From an uncultured Bacteriovorax sp. (GTDB taxonomy: Bacteria; Bdellovibrionota; Bacteriovoracia; Bacteriovoracales; Bacteriovoracaceae): DNA of 7,169 nucleotides. A program made the position numbers and the translations under genes. Of the stretch, positions 1 to 6,223 are shown piece after piece; position 1 is the stretch's first letter; the number at the start of each line of letters is the position of its first letter. Under the pieces are notes generated by a model. The model was not told the DNA's origin. It worked only from the letters and a program-made list of their open reading frames with translations, and searched no databases. The DNA lies in contig CAMLRB010000188.1 in NCBI GenBank assembly GCA_946482295.1, positions 1 to 7,169 on the forward strand, read 5' to 3'.

Positions 1-252
1 AATGGCCTTGAAGTTAATAAATTTCAACATGCCTTTAATGGACGCTGAATCGACTTTGTAATCGTTTTCAGTGTTTGAACGAACAACCCAATAAACATCT
101 GGATGGTCTTCCATAGAGGTAAATTCGGCCCTTAAATCATGGGCCCAGGCCACAGCATGAGCACTGTCGCTTGCCGAGACCATATAAACTTGAGCAAGTT
201 TATCACTCTCGGCCTTTTTAAAGAGTAGTTTATTCAGATCAGCTTCAGTCAC
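1..252 (-). CDS. holB: DNA polymerase III delta-prime-like subunit, N-terminal 84 residues (partial)
   Basis: This looks like the N-terminus of the clamp-loader subunit delta-prime, which helps load the sliding clamp at the replication fork. I read it from a GTG at 252-250 that overlaps the tmk stop as GTGA; the frame stays open to the window edge. Residues 49-54 (DHPDVY) match the HPD motif of the family, and YKVDSASIKGMLKFINFKA (65-83) matches the following strand-helix element, usually VDxIRE-like. The place where family members carry a P-loop reads VYMVSASDSAHAVAWA (22-37) and has no GxxxxGK. There is no cysteine in the visible part, so the zinc module is absent and the segment between the P-loop site and HPD is short. 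The position directly after tmk agrees with the common tmk-holB order. A possible ribosome site (AGGA) lies about 12 bases upstream, which is rather far. The family call is likely; the exact function of this divergent form is inferred. Confidence 0.68.
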   Translation of the reverse strand, partial: MTEADLNKLLFKKAESDKLAQVYMVSASDSAHAVAWAHDLRAEFTSMEDHPDVYWVVRSNTENDYKVDSASIKGMLKFINFKAI

Positions 253-959
253 GATTCTAATTCGTCCTGAGCTGAAGAGCGGCCTTTATTGATGAGTTGA
301 TCAACAATTTTTAAAATGGAATCAGTCATCGCATCGAGTGTAACATCTGCATCTAGCTTAACAATTCGGTGAGGAAACAACTCTGCCATTGTGTCGTAAC
401 CTGTAACTAGTTTTTTATAGAACTCAATCCCGCGTGCTTCAAAATAATCTTTTGGAGCGTTTCTCATCTTCTGACGTTTTTCAGAAGTCTCTACGTTAAT
501 GCGTAAATAGAAAGTGAGATGAGGAACAATATTTAAAGGGAAAACATTGTGAATGCTTAAGACTTCACCAATACCTAGTCCACGAGCATGGCCTTGATAA
601 ACAAGTGAGCTGTCGATATAACGATCACAAATGATCACAGTATTTGGCTCAGCTAATTCTTTTAAAATAACTTCAGTGAGAAGTTGAGCGCGAGACGAAG
701 CAAAGAGGTGAGCTTCCGCTAGCGGAGTGATTTCTGTTTTAGTTTCTAAGATGGCCTGGCGCATTTTTTCACCAAATGGTGTTCCGCCTGGTTCACGTAA
801 AACAAGAACACGATGCCCTTTAGATTCTAAATATGATTTGAGACGAGTTATTTGTGTTGATTTACCTGCACCTTCGATTCCTTCAAAACTTAAAAAGTAT
901 GAACCAGGAAAGGCCGGTGATCTAAAGTTATTGAGTAACTCTTGAGTAATTTCTTTCAT
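249..959 (-). CDS. tmk: Thymidylate kinase (dTMP kinase)
   Basis: Phosphorylates dTMP to dTDP with ATP in the cytoplasm, a required step for dTTP supply. Counting from ATG 959 (236 residues), the P-loop FEGIEGAGKST is at 25-35, the REPGGT motif at 55-60, DRYIDSSLVYQGHARG at 112-127, and an Arg/Lys-rich LID at about 160-185. The P-loop lacks the arginine of type I enzymes and basic residues sit in the LID, as in the E. coli (type II) form. Family members usually start only a few residues before the first strand; this one has about 20 extra N-terminal residues. A longer reading from TTG 971 adds four codons. I prefer ATG 959 because GGAAACGAG lies just upstream, while the TTG has no ribosome site and directly follows a 12 bp palindrome. 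The gene overlaps the downstream holB-like gene by four bases, so the two are probably translationally coupled. Confidence 0.96.
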   Translation of the reverse strand: MKEITQELLNNFRSPAFPGSYFLSFEGIEGAGKSTQITRLKSYLESKGHRVLVLREPGGTPFGEKMRQAILETKTEITPLAEAHLFASSRAQLLTEVILKELAEPNTVIICDRYIDSSLVYQGHARGLGIGEVLSIHNVFPLNIVPHLTFYLRINVETSEKRQKMRNAPKDYFEARGIEFYKKLVTGYDTMAELFPHRIVKLDADVTLDAMTDSILKIVDQLINKGRSSAQDELES

Positions 960-974
960 TCTCGTTTCCAATTG

Positions 975-986
975 TACAACGTTGTA
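975..986. repeat. Perfect 12 bp palindrome upstream of tmk
   Basis: TACAACGTTGTA reads the same on both strands and sits 16 bases upstream of the preferred tmk start, in the 91 bp gap between the GYF-domain gene and tmk. A second short palindrome, CAATTG (969-974), abuts it. It could be a repressor site or a small 5' UTR hairpin, but a 12 bp palindrome can also occur by chance. Confidence 0.35.
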
Positions 987-1050
987 GTGCTTTTTTTGTA
1001 ATTAGCCTAACAAACTTTAACAAGTTGAACAAGGAAAGGAATGTCGCTAA

Positions 1051-2205
1051 CTAGCGGATAACTTCTTCATCAAAGATGGGATCTCCGCTATCACCTGCGG
1101 CCGGTTCCCCAAGAGGGCCCTCGAAGTTTTCCTTTGAGACTTGTGATCTGACCGGGTCGAGTTCCATTGGCGTTGCATTGTCGTAAAAATAATTTTGATC
1201 TTCTTCTTGGGCATCATTTTGACGATTGATTTGCTGATATTTTCCCGTTTCCATGAAAGATTTTCGTTGATTGGGACGAATCGGTTGGAAATTTCTCGTT
1301 TCAAATTTCCCATTTCGTCTCGAATCATTGTACTGATTCACCGGACGATTGGGCGTTGGTCTTTCTCCTACTGGATTTATGTCCGTCGTTGATACTGGAG
1401 TGAGCATTTCGGCCTGTTCTCCAATTGGATTTTGTGCTGGAGCAAAAGGAGAAATGAGTTCTTTTTTTATGTTATAAAGAAAGTAGCCAATCCCCACAAC
1501 TGAGAGAACAAGAAGCCATTTATAGGCCGATGATGTTCCCGCTTTTTTTGTCATCTCTTCATCAAAGTTTGCGTTTTTTTCACGTTCGATGACTTTTCCT
1601 CGTTTAACATTTCCCAGATAGGCAAGACCTGAAAGAGCATCTGTCTCAGGATCAGCTGCGCCTGATGGCTCAATTTTTTCAAAGACACCATCAAAAGGAA
1701 GACCAGGAAGTTGATCAGAATTTTTTAATGTTCGTCGATCAAATCCTTCAACTTGGTAAAGTTTTCCCCACGTGTGGCCCGCGTTTGTCGAAACAAGATC
1801 TGTGAGTAAAAGTTCTTTTCTCTCAAGCATGGTTGCAATTCTTTTTTTCTCGAAAGGTCCGGTTTTTTGTCCTTGTTTAAGAACATAAAAAGTTTGTTCA
1901 CCTTCTTCAACTGATTGCGCGGAAAGAAGCTGCGGTTTTCTTCTTTGAAAATAAGGATGTTCAAAAATGGGTGTCCAGTCTTTAGTATCGAGAGGACGAA
2001 TGATCGTTTCATTTAAAGAAGCTTCATTGTGGGCCATGACATTTTTTAAATCATATAAAGAAACGAATCCCATCGAGATTGAATTTTTTCTGATTTCAAA
2101 AATATGCTCGCGAACATCAACAATTTTTAGAATTTCTTCTTCGGTGTGAAGAAAATCTCCTAATTCAAATTGAGCTGGTGATGTTTGATGTTTTTGTGCT
2201 TTCAT
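1051..2205 (-). CDS. Single-pass membrane protein with tandem GYF_2-like domains
   Basis: A 384-residue protein of unknown function. Residues 106-158 resemble the GYF_2 (DUF4339) domain: FYVLKQGQKTGPF, then a helix, then LLLTDLVS and W146 with a final GFDRR. Residues 36-89 repeat the same layout more loosely, with matching F, K, G, E, L, W, F and a closing RR, so the cytoplasmic half seems to be a tandem pair. GYF-type domains generally bind proline-rich peptides. One transmembrane helix follows at about 228-246 (YKWLLVLSVVGIGYFLYNI), with lysines on both sides. The rest (247-384) is rich in Pro, Asn, Gln, Arg and acidic residues and looks disordered, probably on the periplasmic side. There is no signal peptide, TonB domain or zinc ribbon. 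The start ATG has a strong ribosome site, TAAGGGG at 2220-2214, eight bases away. It lies upstream of tmk, separated by 91 bp, and could be cotranscribed with it. The call is structural only; partners are unknown. Confidence 0.85.
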   Translation of the reverse strand: MKAQKHQTSPAQFELGDFLHTEEEILKIVDVREHIFEIRKNSISMGFVSLYDLKNVMAHNEASLNETIIRPLDTKDWTPIFEHPYFQRRKPQLLSAQSVEEGEQTFYVLKQGQKTGPFEKKRIATMLERKELLLTDLVSTNAGHTWGKLYQVEGFDRRTLKNSDQLPGLPFDGVFEKIEPSGAADPETDALSGLAYLGNVKRGKVIEREKNANFDEEMTKKAGTSSAYKWLLVLSVVGIGYFLYNIKKELISPFAPAQNPIGEQAEMLTPVSTTDINPVGERPTPNRPVNQYNDSRRNGKFETRNFQPIRPNQRKSFMETGKYQQINRQNDAQEEDQNYFYDNATPMELDPVRSQVSKENFEGPLGEPAAGDSGDPIFDEEVIR

Positions 2206-2239
2206 ATATGCAACCCCTTAATGGTCCTTCTCAGTAGGA

Positions 2240-2270
2240 TTTATCGGATAGTTGCAGAGAAAAATGTAAA
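2240..2270 (-). promoter_or_regulatory. Possible promoter of the GYF-domain gene
   Basis: On the minus strand TTTACA (2270-2265, five of six consensus bases for -35) is followed after 19 bases by GATAAA (2245-2240, four of six for -10). This would start a transcript between the upstream terminator and the GYF-domain gene, which otherwise would have no promoter. The spacing is longer than ideal, so this is a weak call. Confidence 0.3.
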
Positions 2271-2297
2271 AAAAAAGGCCGGCATAAAGCCGACCTT
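2268..2297 (-). terminator. Rho-independent terminator after the outer-membrane protein gene
   Basis: On the minus strand AAGGTCGGC (2297-2289), a five-base loop TTTAT, then GCCGGCCTT (2283-2275), form a nine-pair stem with a single T-G wobble. A tract continuing to nine T in total runs to 2268. It begins 18 bases after the stop codon at 2316-2318, so it should end the barrel-protein transcript before the GYF-domain gene. Confidence 0.92.
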
Positions 2298-2315
2298 ATT
2301 GGTACGAATATTTTT

Positions 2316-3311
2316 TTAGATTGACCAGTCGATGTAAAGGGCAACTTCTGGGTACTTGATGTACTCAGAAAAGAAGCTTTTTCCATCAGATGAAGAAAAG
2401 GCGTTTGATCCGATTTCGCCCGTGACTGTAAACTTAGGCGTGAATGAGTACGAGTGACCAATATAGTAGTCAAATGTGTCGCTTGAATTTCTCGTTTGTC
2501 CAAAGGCATCTTGGTGAAGATACTTCATTTGGAAGTATGTTCCGTTTTTATCATCCCATTGGTATGTGATGTAACCAATGTTCATGTCGTGAATAATTGT
2601 ATAGCTGTTTGCAGTGTCGTTTTCCCAAGGAGTGTTGACACTAAAATCATCGTTGAATAGCCATGTGATTTTGTCTGTTAACTGAAAAGTAATAGTTGGG
2701 ATTAGGTTGTATCCATGTCTCCATGATTCTCTCGTATGAACAGCAATATCGTTATTGAGGTACTGAACAACAAGTGATGAAGAATGCTTTTCCATCCAAG
2801 TTTTGCTTAATGTAACGCTTGCACGGCTGTTACCATAGTTGCGGTTAAAAGGAGCATTGATACGGTCGATGATTCTTCTCGTGATGGCCGCAGATAGTCC
2901 GATTCCGTTCGCTTTTTCAGTGAGGATTTTTTCTCTTGTTAACTGAACAAGTGATCTATAGTGACGGTTAACGAATGTTTGACGTGCAGTTGCGTCTGTA
3001 TATTTGAATTCTGAATTTACTAGGAGTCTCCAGTTTTCAATTGGACGATAGGTGATCGTCGGGCTGTGCATGATACGAAGATCTTGGATGTGGCGTTCAT
3101 CTTCGTTTGTGCTAGTAGCATCTGGACGAGTTCCATAGAACTCACCATGGTAGCTAACTGTAAATTTTTTCTTAATGTAATCGAACATTGTATAAGCAAA
3201 GTTTTGGTTGCTTAAATCAGTTGGTGCCGCTTGAGCTGGTTTAGTTTCTTGAGACAGAGCTAGTGTGCTTGTCATCAGGAAGGCACAAATAACGAGGAAT
3301 TTCGAAAACAT
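2316..3311 (-). CDS. Exported protein, probable outer-membrane beta-barrel
   Basis: A 331-residue protein with a clear Sec signal peptide: MFSKF, a hydrophobic core at about 5-19, and a likely signal peptidase I site after ALS (residue 20). After cleavage the chain has no further hydrophobic helix. It shows many short alternating hydrophobic/aromatic stretches split by polar turns, for example FTVSYHGEFYG, WRLLVNSEFKYTD, YNLIPTITFQLTDKITWLF and MNIGYITYQWDD. It ends in a strand-like VALYIDWSI, as expected for an outer-membrane barrel, although the last residue is Ile rather than Phe. Only one cysteine (C9, inside the signal peptide) is visible. I do not recognise a named family; porin-like or DUF-type barrels are the nearest idea. 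The start ATG has GGAG (3323-3320) eight bases upstream. The gene is a single transcription unit with its own terminator and is divergent from the KdtA-like operon, so the two may share regulation. Confidence 0.85.
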   Translation of the reverse strand: MFSKFLVICAFLMTSTLALSQETKPAQAAPTDLSNQNFAYTMFDYIKKKFTVSYHGEFYGTRPDATSTNEDERHIQDLRIMHSPTITYRPIENWRLLVNSEFKYTDATARQTFVNRHYRSLVQLTREKILTEKANGIGLSAAITRRIIDRINAPFNRNYGNSRASVTLSKTWMEKHSSSLVVQYLNNDIAVHTRESWRHGYNLIPTITFQLTDKITWLFNDDFSVNTPWENDTANSYTIIHDMNIGYITYQWDDKNGTYFQMKYLHQDAFGQTRNSSDTFDYYIGHSYSFTPKFTVTGEIGSNAFSSSDGKSFFSEYIKYPEVALYIDWSI

Positions 3312-3355
3312 TGATGCTACTCCGGTATAGTTATTAAAACGTACGTTAGGAACTC

Positions 3356-3361
3356 ATTATA
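3356..3361 (-). promoter_or_regulatory. -10 element of the barrel-protein gene
   Basis: A perfect TATAAT on the minus strand lies 44 bases upstream of the start ATG, in the divergent gap. No good -35 is found at 16-18 bases (ACAACA at best), so the promoter may rely on an activator. A perfect inverted repeat lies about 50-70 bases upstream. Confidence 0.45.
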
Positions 3362-3412
3362 AAATTGGGAATGGATATTGTTGTGTACTTTAATCAGGAT
3401 TGCAATGCCATT

Positions 3413-3430
3413 TTAAGGAGTTGTCCTTAA
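3413..3430. repeat. Perfect 7-4-7 inverted repeat in the divergent intergenic region
   Basis: TTAAGGA (3413-3419), GTTG spacer, TCCTTAA (3424-3430). No T tract follows on either strand, so this is not an ordinary terminator. It lies between two divergent genes and fits a dimeric regulator's operator. A related half-motif CCCTTAA occurs just downstream at 3434-3440. Confidence 0.5.
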
Positions 3431-3441
3431 TTTCCCTTAAA

Positions 3442-3457
3442 CTTACTCAAATGTAAG
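3442..3457. repeat. Short inverted repeat in the divergent intergenic region
   Basis: CTTAC (3442-3446), a six-base gap, and GTAAG (3453-3457) form a small inverted repeat. AGTAAGG follows at 3462-3468. It adds to the symmetric sequence in this 205 bp gap but is short enough to be chance. Confidence 0.25.
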
Positions 3458-3519
3458 AGAAAGTAAGGTTTGAACTTTAACAGTGACAACCTGGCACCGC
3501 CCTTTTAATCTGACTAGTG

Positions 3520-4815
3520 ATGTCGATATCATTTAAAATTATACTCATCATCGTTTCGGTGTTGCGGATACCGCTCTCCATTCTTCCCATTATTTTTCAG
3601 GGACTGCATCCCTTTTTACGGACGCGTTTGGCCTTTGAAAGAAAAAATTTTCTCGATCCACTTGCAAGACCTTTTAAAGCGGACGGATTAAAGGGCGATG
3701 TCTGTTTTGAAGTCTCTTCAGAGGGCGAACTGGAGCAAGTGCGCACCTTGATGAATCACTTTTTGAAAGTTGATAAGAAAAAAATAGAAATTCTCTATTC
3801 GTCTCCTTCTGTTGAAAAAAAATGCGAGGCCATCGCGCGAGAAAATCCTGATCAGGTACGAGTTTATCGTTTACCACTACTATCGTTTTGGCCTGTATCC
3901 TTTCTCTATTTCCAAAATTTTTGGGGATGGGTAAGTTCTCCTGTTATCGTCTTTTGTCGTTACGATTTTTTTCCAGAGTTACTACTAATGAGACTCATGG
4001 GGAAAAAATTTGTTCTCTTATCTGCCGCTACAAAAAAATGGTCATGGTATAAAGACGAGGCCATGCGGTCATTTGATTTCATCGTGGCGGCAACTCCACA
4101 TGAAGAAAAAGTATTAAAAAATAAATTTCCCCACATCGAGATAATATCTTGCGATCTTCGTATTCCACGCATTGCTGAGAGAAGAAGAGGAGTGACGATG
4201 GACTTTTTTCGCGAGCATCAGTTGGAAAATTATGTTTTAGAATTGAGGAAAAAAGCAGCGACTCAGAAAGTTGTCTTCGGAAGTTTTTGGCCGTCGGATT
4301 TACCACTTTTAAGAGATCCTGAGCTGGTGGAAGCCGTTCGAAAAAAAGATCTGCATCTTTGTTTGGTTCCTCATAAATTAGACCGCGATCATTTGAGTGC
4401 AGTAAAACAAGCACTCGTTGATCACTTTGGTCCGGACTTGGTCGGTCTTTTTTCAGAGTCAGGATATGCTCCGGTTTTGCTTTTAGATAAAAGTGGAATT
4501 CTTTGTGAGTTGTATTCGGAGTTTGACGTGAGTTATGTTGGTGGAGGATATGAGCGATCAATTCACTCGGTTTTAGAGCCCTTTATTTCTGGCAGCAAAG
4601 TTCTCACAGGGCCTAAAATTGCGCGTTCAACTGAGTATGATTTAGTGGCGGAGGTCGCTCCCAATGAAATACAAGTTCTAAAAAATCCAGAAAGCTTCTA
4701 TACTAGTTTAAGAGAGATGCAAAAAGTTGCGGCCGACCAAAAAATTCGAGAAGAATTGAATAAGTCATCGCTTGAAAACTTTTCTGTGATCACTCTAAAA
4801 TTAACGTCAAAATAA
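3520..4815 (+). CDS. KdtA/WaaA-like Kdo transferase family glycosyltransferase, Bacteroidetes-type motifs
   Basis: By family, this transfers 3-deoxy-D-manno-octulosonic acid (Kdo) from CMP-Kdo to lipid A at the cytoplasmic face of the inner membrane. The numbering here is from the possible GTG at 3517, so subtract one for ATG 3520. There is an N-terminal membrane anchor (about 5-28). SSEGELEQV (67-75) matches the family SxGE motif, whose Glu is the catalytic base. Further motifs are CRYDFFPELL (147-156), FGSFWPSDLPLL (254-265), VPHKLDR (284-290) and VGGGYERSIHSVLEP (341-355), then GP (365-366). The forms GSxWPxD, PHxx and GGGxxxxIHxxLE resemble Bacteroidetes KdtA rather than the enterobacterial VPRHPER and GGHNPLE forms. 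An in-frame stop at 3511-3513 limits the start to GTG 3517 or ATG 3520; neither has a ribosome site. The next gene starts 10 bases after the stop, so they form an operon. Family membership is strong; whether this is the housekeeping Kdo transferase or a paralogue is unknown. Confidence 0.85.
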   Translation: MSISFKIILIIVSVLRIPLSILPIIFQGLHPFLRTRLAFERKNFLDPLARPFKADGLKGDVCFEVSSEGELEQVRTLMNHFLKVDKKKIEILYSSPSVEKKCEAIARENPDQVRVYRLPLLSFWPVSFLYFQNFWGWVSSPVIVFCRYDFFPELLLMRLMGKKFVLLSAATKKWSWYKDEAMRSFDFIVAATPHEEKVLKNKFPHIEIISCDLRIPRIAERRRGVTMDFFREHQLENYVLELRKKAATQKVVFGSFWPSDLPLLRDPELVEAVRKKDLHLCLVPHKLDRDHLSAVKQALVDHFGPDLVGLFSESGYAPVLLLDKSGILCELYSEFDVSYVGGGYERSIHSVLEPFISGSKVLTGPKIARSTEYDLVAEVAPNEIQVLKNPESFYTSLREMQKVAADQKIREELNKSSLENFSVITLKLTSK

Positions 4816-4825
4816 AAATGAGAAA

Positions 4826-6223
4826 ATGCTAAACACAAATGTTGATTATGCTCTCGTCGGGCACAATTTTATAACGTTTCTTCTGTCGCTGGGACTTCTT
4901 CAGCGGGGAAAATCTGTCCTTGTCTTAGATGATGATCGATTTAACTATGGAGAGTTTTTTACAAATTCTCTCACGGCCCTTGATGTCCAATTTCTCAAGG
5001 CGTGGGGAAGTGAATCTCAACTTCAACCGCTTAAAAACCTGGACGATTACCTCTCACCTGAAACGCTTACTTTTTATGTGGGGAAAAAACAAATTCTCTT
5101 AGGAGATAGACCTCACGACAACTACCGTGAACTTTGTCGTAAATTTTCTCATCTTTTTTTTGATCAAGATAAAGACGCTGATCTTTTTTCAAGTGGAGCA
5201 GGACTCACGTTGTTTGATGGCCACTATTATGATTTTTGTCAGAAGACGACGAACGCTCTTTTTTCAGAACAGAAAAATAAACGTCTCTCCCTTCTCATGG
5301 AGCAGTCTCTTTCGCCTGAACTCAGAGCTCGCTTTCAGTATTTTGTTTCGCACTTCGATCATAAATCAGATGTCATAGAAGCTGCAGTCTCAGAATTTAA
5401 ATCTCTCGTTTTTATGACGAGGGGATTTTTTCAAAACCGACTTTCTCCAACGGGCAGCCAAAGCGAACTTCTGCATCTTTTTATTTCTCTTATATCTCCT
5501 TATTACAAACTCGATCATACGAGACTCATCAACGATCTCAAAAAAGAGCATCTTGAAAAAGGAGGAGAATTTAAAAAGCTCAATTTGGCCGACCTCAAAC
5601 TTAATCGCGGGATTGTAACGAGTTTTGAACTTGATAGTTTTGAAGGAGTTGTTAAACCTAAGAAGATGGCCTTTATAGGTGGGCATCCTATGGGACTTCC
5701 TATAAAACTTGCGACGAAATCAAAATCGTTTAATTGTCTTACAGTGAATCTCACTTTTACAACTCCCAATCCAGTTCTTCTTCAGAATAAAAAATTCGTT
5801 TTTACCTCGGCCTTAAAAATGGGGACTGATCGTCCCTTTTGGGAAGTTTCTTTCGGGCATAATTCGGCCATCTTTAATGTCATCATGACGAGAAGAGAAG
5901 GTTCTAAAGTTGAATTCATTCATGAGAGAGTTCTTGATTTGTTATTGGCCGATCTTCAGTATCTTTATCCTGAATATACTTTCACCATTTCTGAATCATC
6001 GATGAATTATACCCGTGATGTTTTCATTCAAGATTTCAATTATGAAGCGCACTTGAAAAAAGAAAAAGGATTTTCAAATAAGATCGTCGACGTTCTCGAA
6101 GAGCGTGCACCACTTATGTTGTCTCGTCTAAAAAATGTGCTTTATTTTGGACCTTATAATGAGAATGCACTTGGGACTTTTTCCTCTTTAGTGGAGATTA
6201 AGAAGTGGCAACACACTCTTTAA
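4826..6223 (+). CDS. Putative FAD/NAD(P)-binding oxidoreductase-like protein with degenerate Rossmann motif
   Basis: A 465-residue protein without a named match. The N-terminus DYALVGHNFITFLLSLGLLQ (7-26) followed by GKSVLVLDDD (28-37) has the strand-helix-strand layout of a dinucleotide-binding fold. The usual GxGxxG is reduced to a single glycine (G12), although the acidic end of the second strand (DDD) remains. Residues about 207-290 read like phytoene desaturase or amine-oxidase-type flavoproteins: LSPTGSQSELL, then LEKGGEFKKLNLADLKLN, then GIVTSFELDSFEGVVKPKK and MAFIGG. The C-terminal VLYFGPYNENALGTFSSLVE (438-457) sits where such enzymes have a closing FAD-contact motif (GD...G), also without the usual Asp. 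There is no signal peptide. A short purine-rich GAG precedes the ATG. The last 19 bases overlap the prepilin gene. The fold is inferred; catalysis is doubtful and a binding or scaffold role is possible. Confidence 0.65.
   Translation: MLNTNVDYALVGHNFITFLLSLGLLQRGKSVLVLDDDRFNYGEFFTNSLTALDVQFLKAWGSESQLQPLKNLDDYLSPETLTFYVGKKQILLGDRPHDNYRELCRKFSHLFFDQDKDADLFSSGAGLTLFDGHYYDFCQKTTNALFSEQKNKRLSLLMEQSLSPELRARFQYFVSHFDHKSDVIEAAVSEFKSLVFMTRGFFQNRLSPTGSQSELLHLFISLISPYYKLDHTRLINDLKKEHLEKGGEFKKLNLADLKLNRGIVTSFELDSFEGVVKPKKMAFIGGHPMGLPIKLATKSKSFNCLTVNLTFTTPNPVLLQNKKFVFTSALKMGTDRPFWEVSFGHNSAIFNVIMTRREGSKVEFIHERVLDLLLADLQYLYPEYTFTISESSMNYTRDVFIQDFNYEAHLKKEKGFSNKIVDVLEERAPLMLSRLKNVLYFGPYNENALGTFSSLVEIKKWQHTL
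6193..6196 (+). promoter_or_regulatory. Ribosome binding site that sets the prepilin GTG start
   Basis: GGAG lies eight bases upstream of GTG 6205, inside the end of the oxidoreductase-like gene. The next in-frame methionine is within the pilin transmembrane segment, so this site decides the start and supports translational coupling. Confidence 0.7.

Noticed and set aside
727..945. A 72-residue plus-strand frame inside tmk
   Set aside because: It is antisense to the highly conserved P-loop part of tmk and has no features of its own.
1045..1056. CGCTA-AC-TAGCG hairpin at the stop codon of the GYF-domain gene as a terminator
   Set aside because: The stem is five pairs with a two-base loop and no T tract follows on the minus strand.
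1047..1328. Open frames overlapping the C-terminal tail of the GYF-domain protein (also 1725-2012)
   Set aside because: They lie in other frames of a well-supported gene and have low-complexity, unlikely compositions.
3491..3508. Sigma-54-like promoter, CTGGCAC with a downstream TTTTA
   Set aside because: The -24 half matches well, but the conserved GC at -12 is replaced by TT, so it is unlikely to work.
4079..4561. A 160-residue open frame on the minus strand inside the KdtA-like gene
   Set aside because: It is antisense to a gene with clear family motifs, shows no recognisable domain, and has no independent signal.
5127..5378. An 83-residue frame in the oxidoreductase-like gene, near a run of eight T at 5154-5161, considered as a programmed frameshift
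   Set aside because: The main frame is open across the whole gene and the alternative frame is low-complexity with no conserved feature; the T run is ordinary for this AT-rich DNA.
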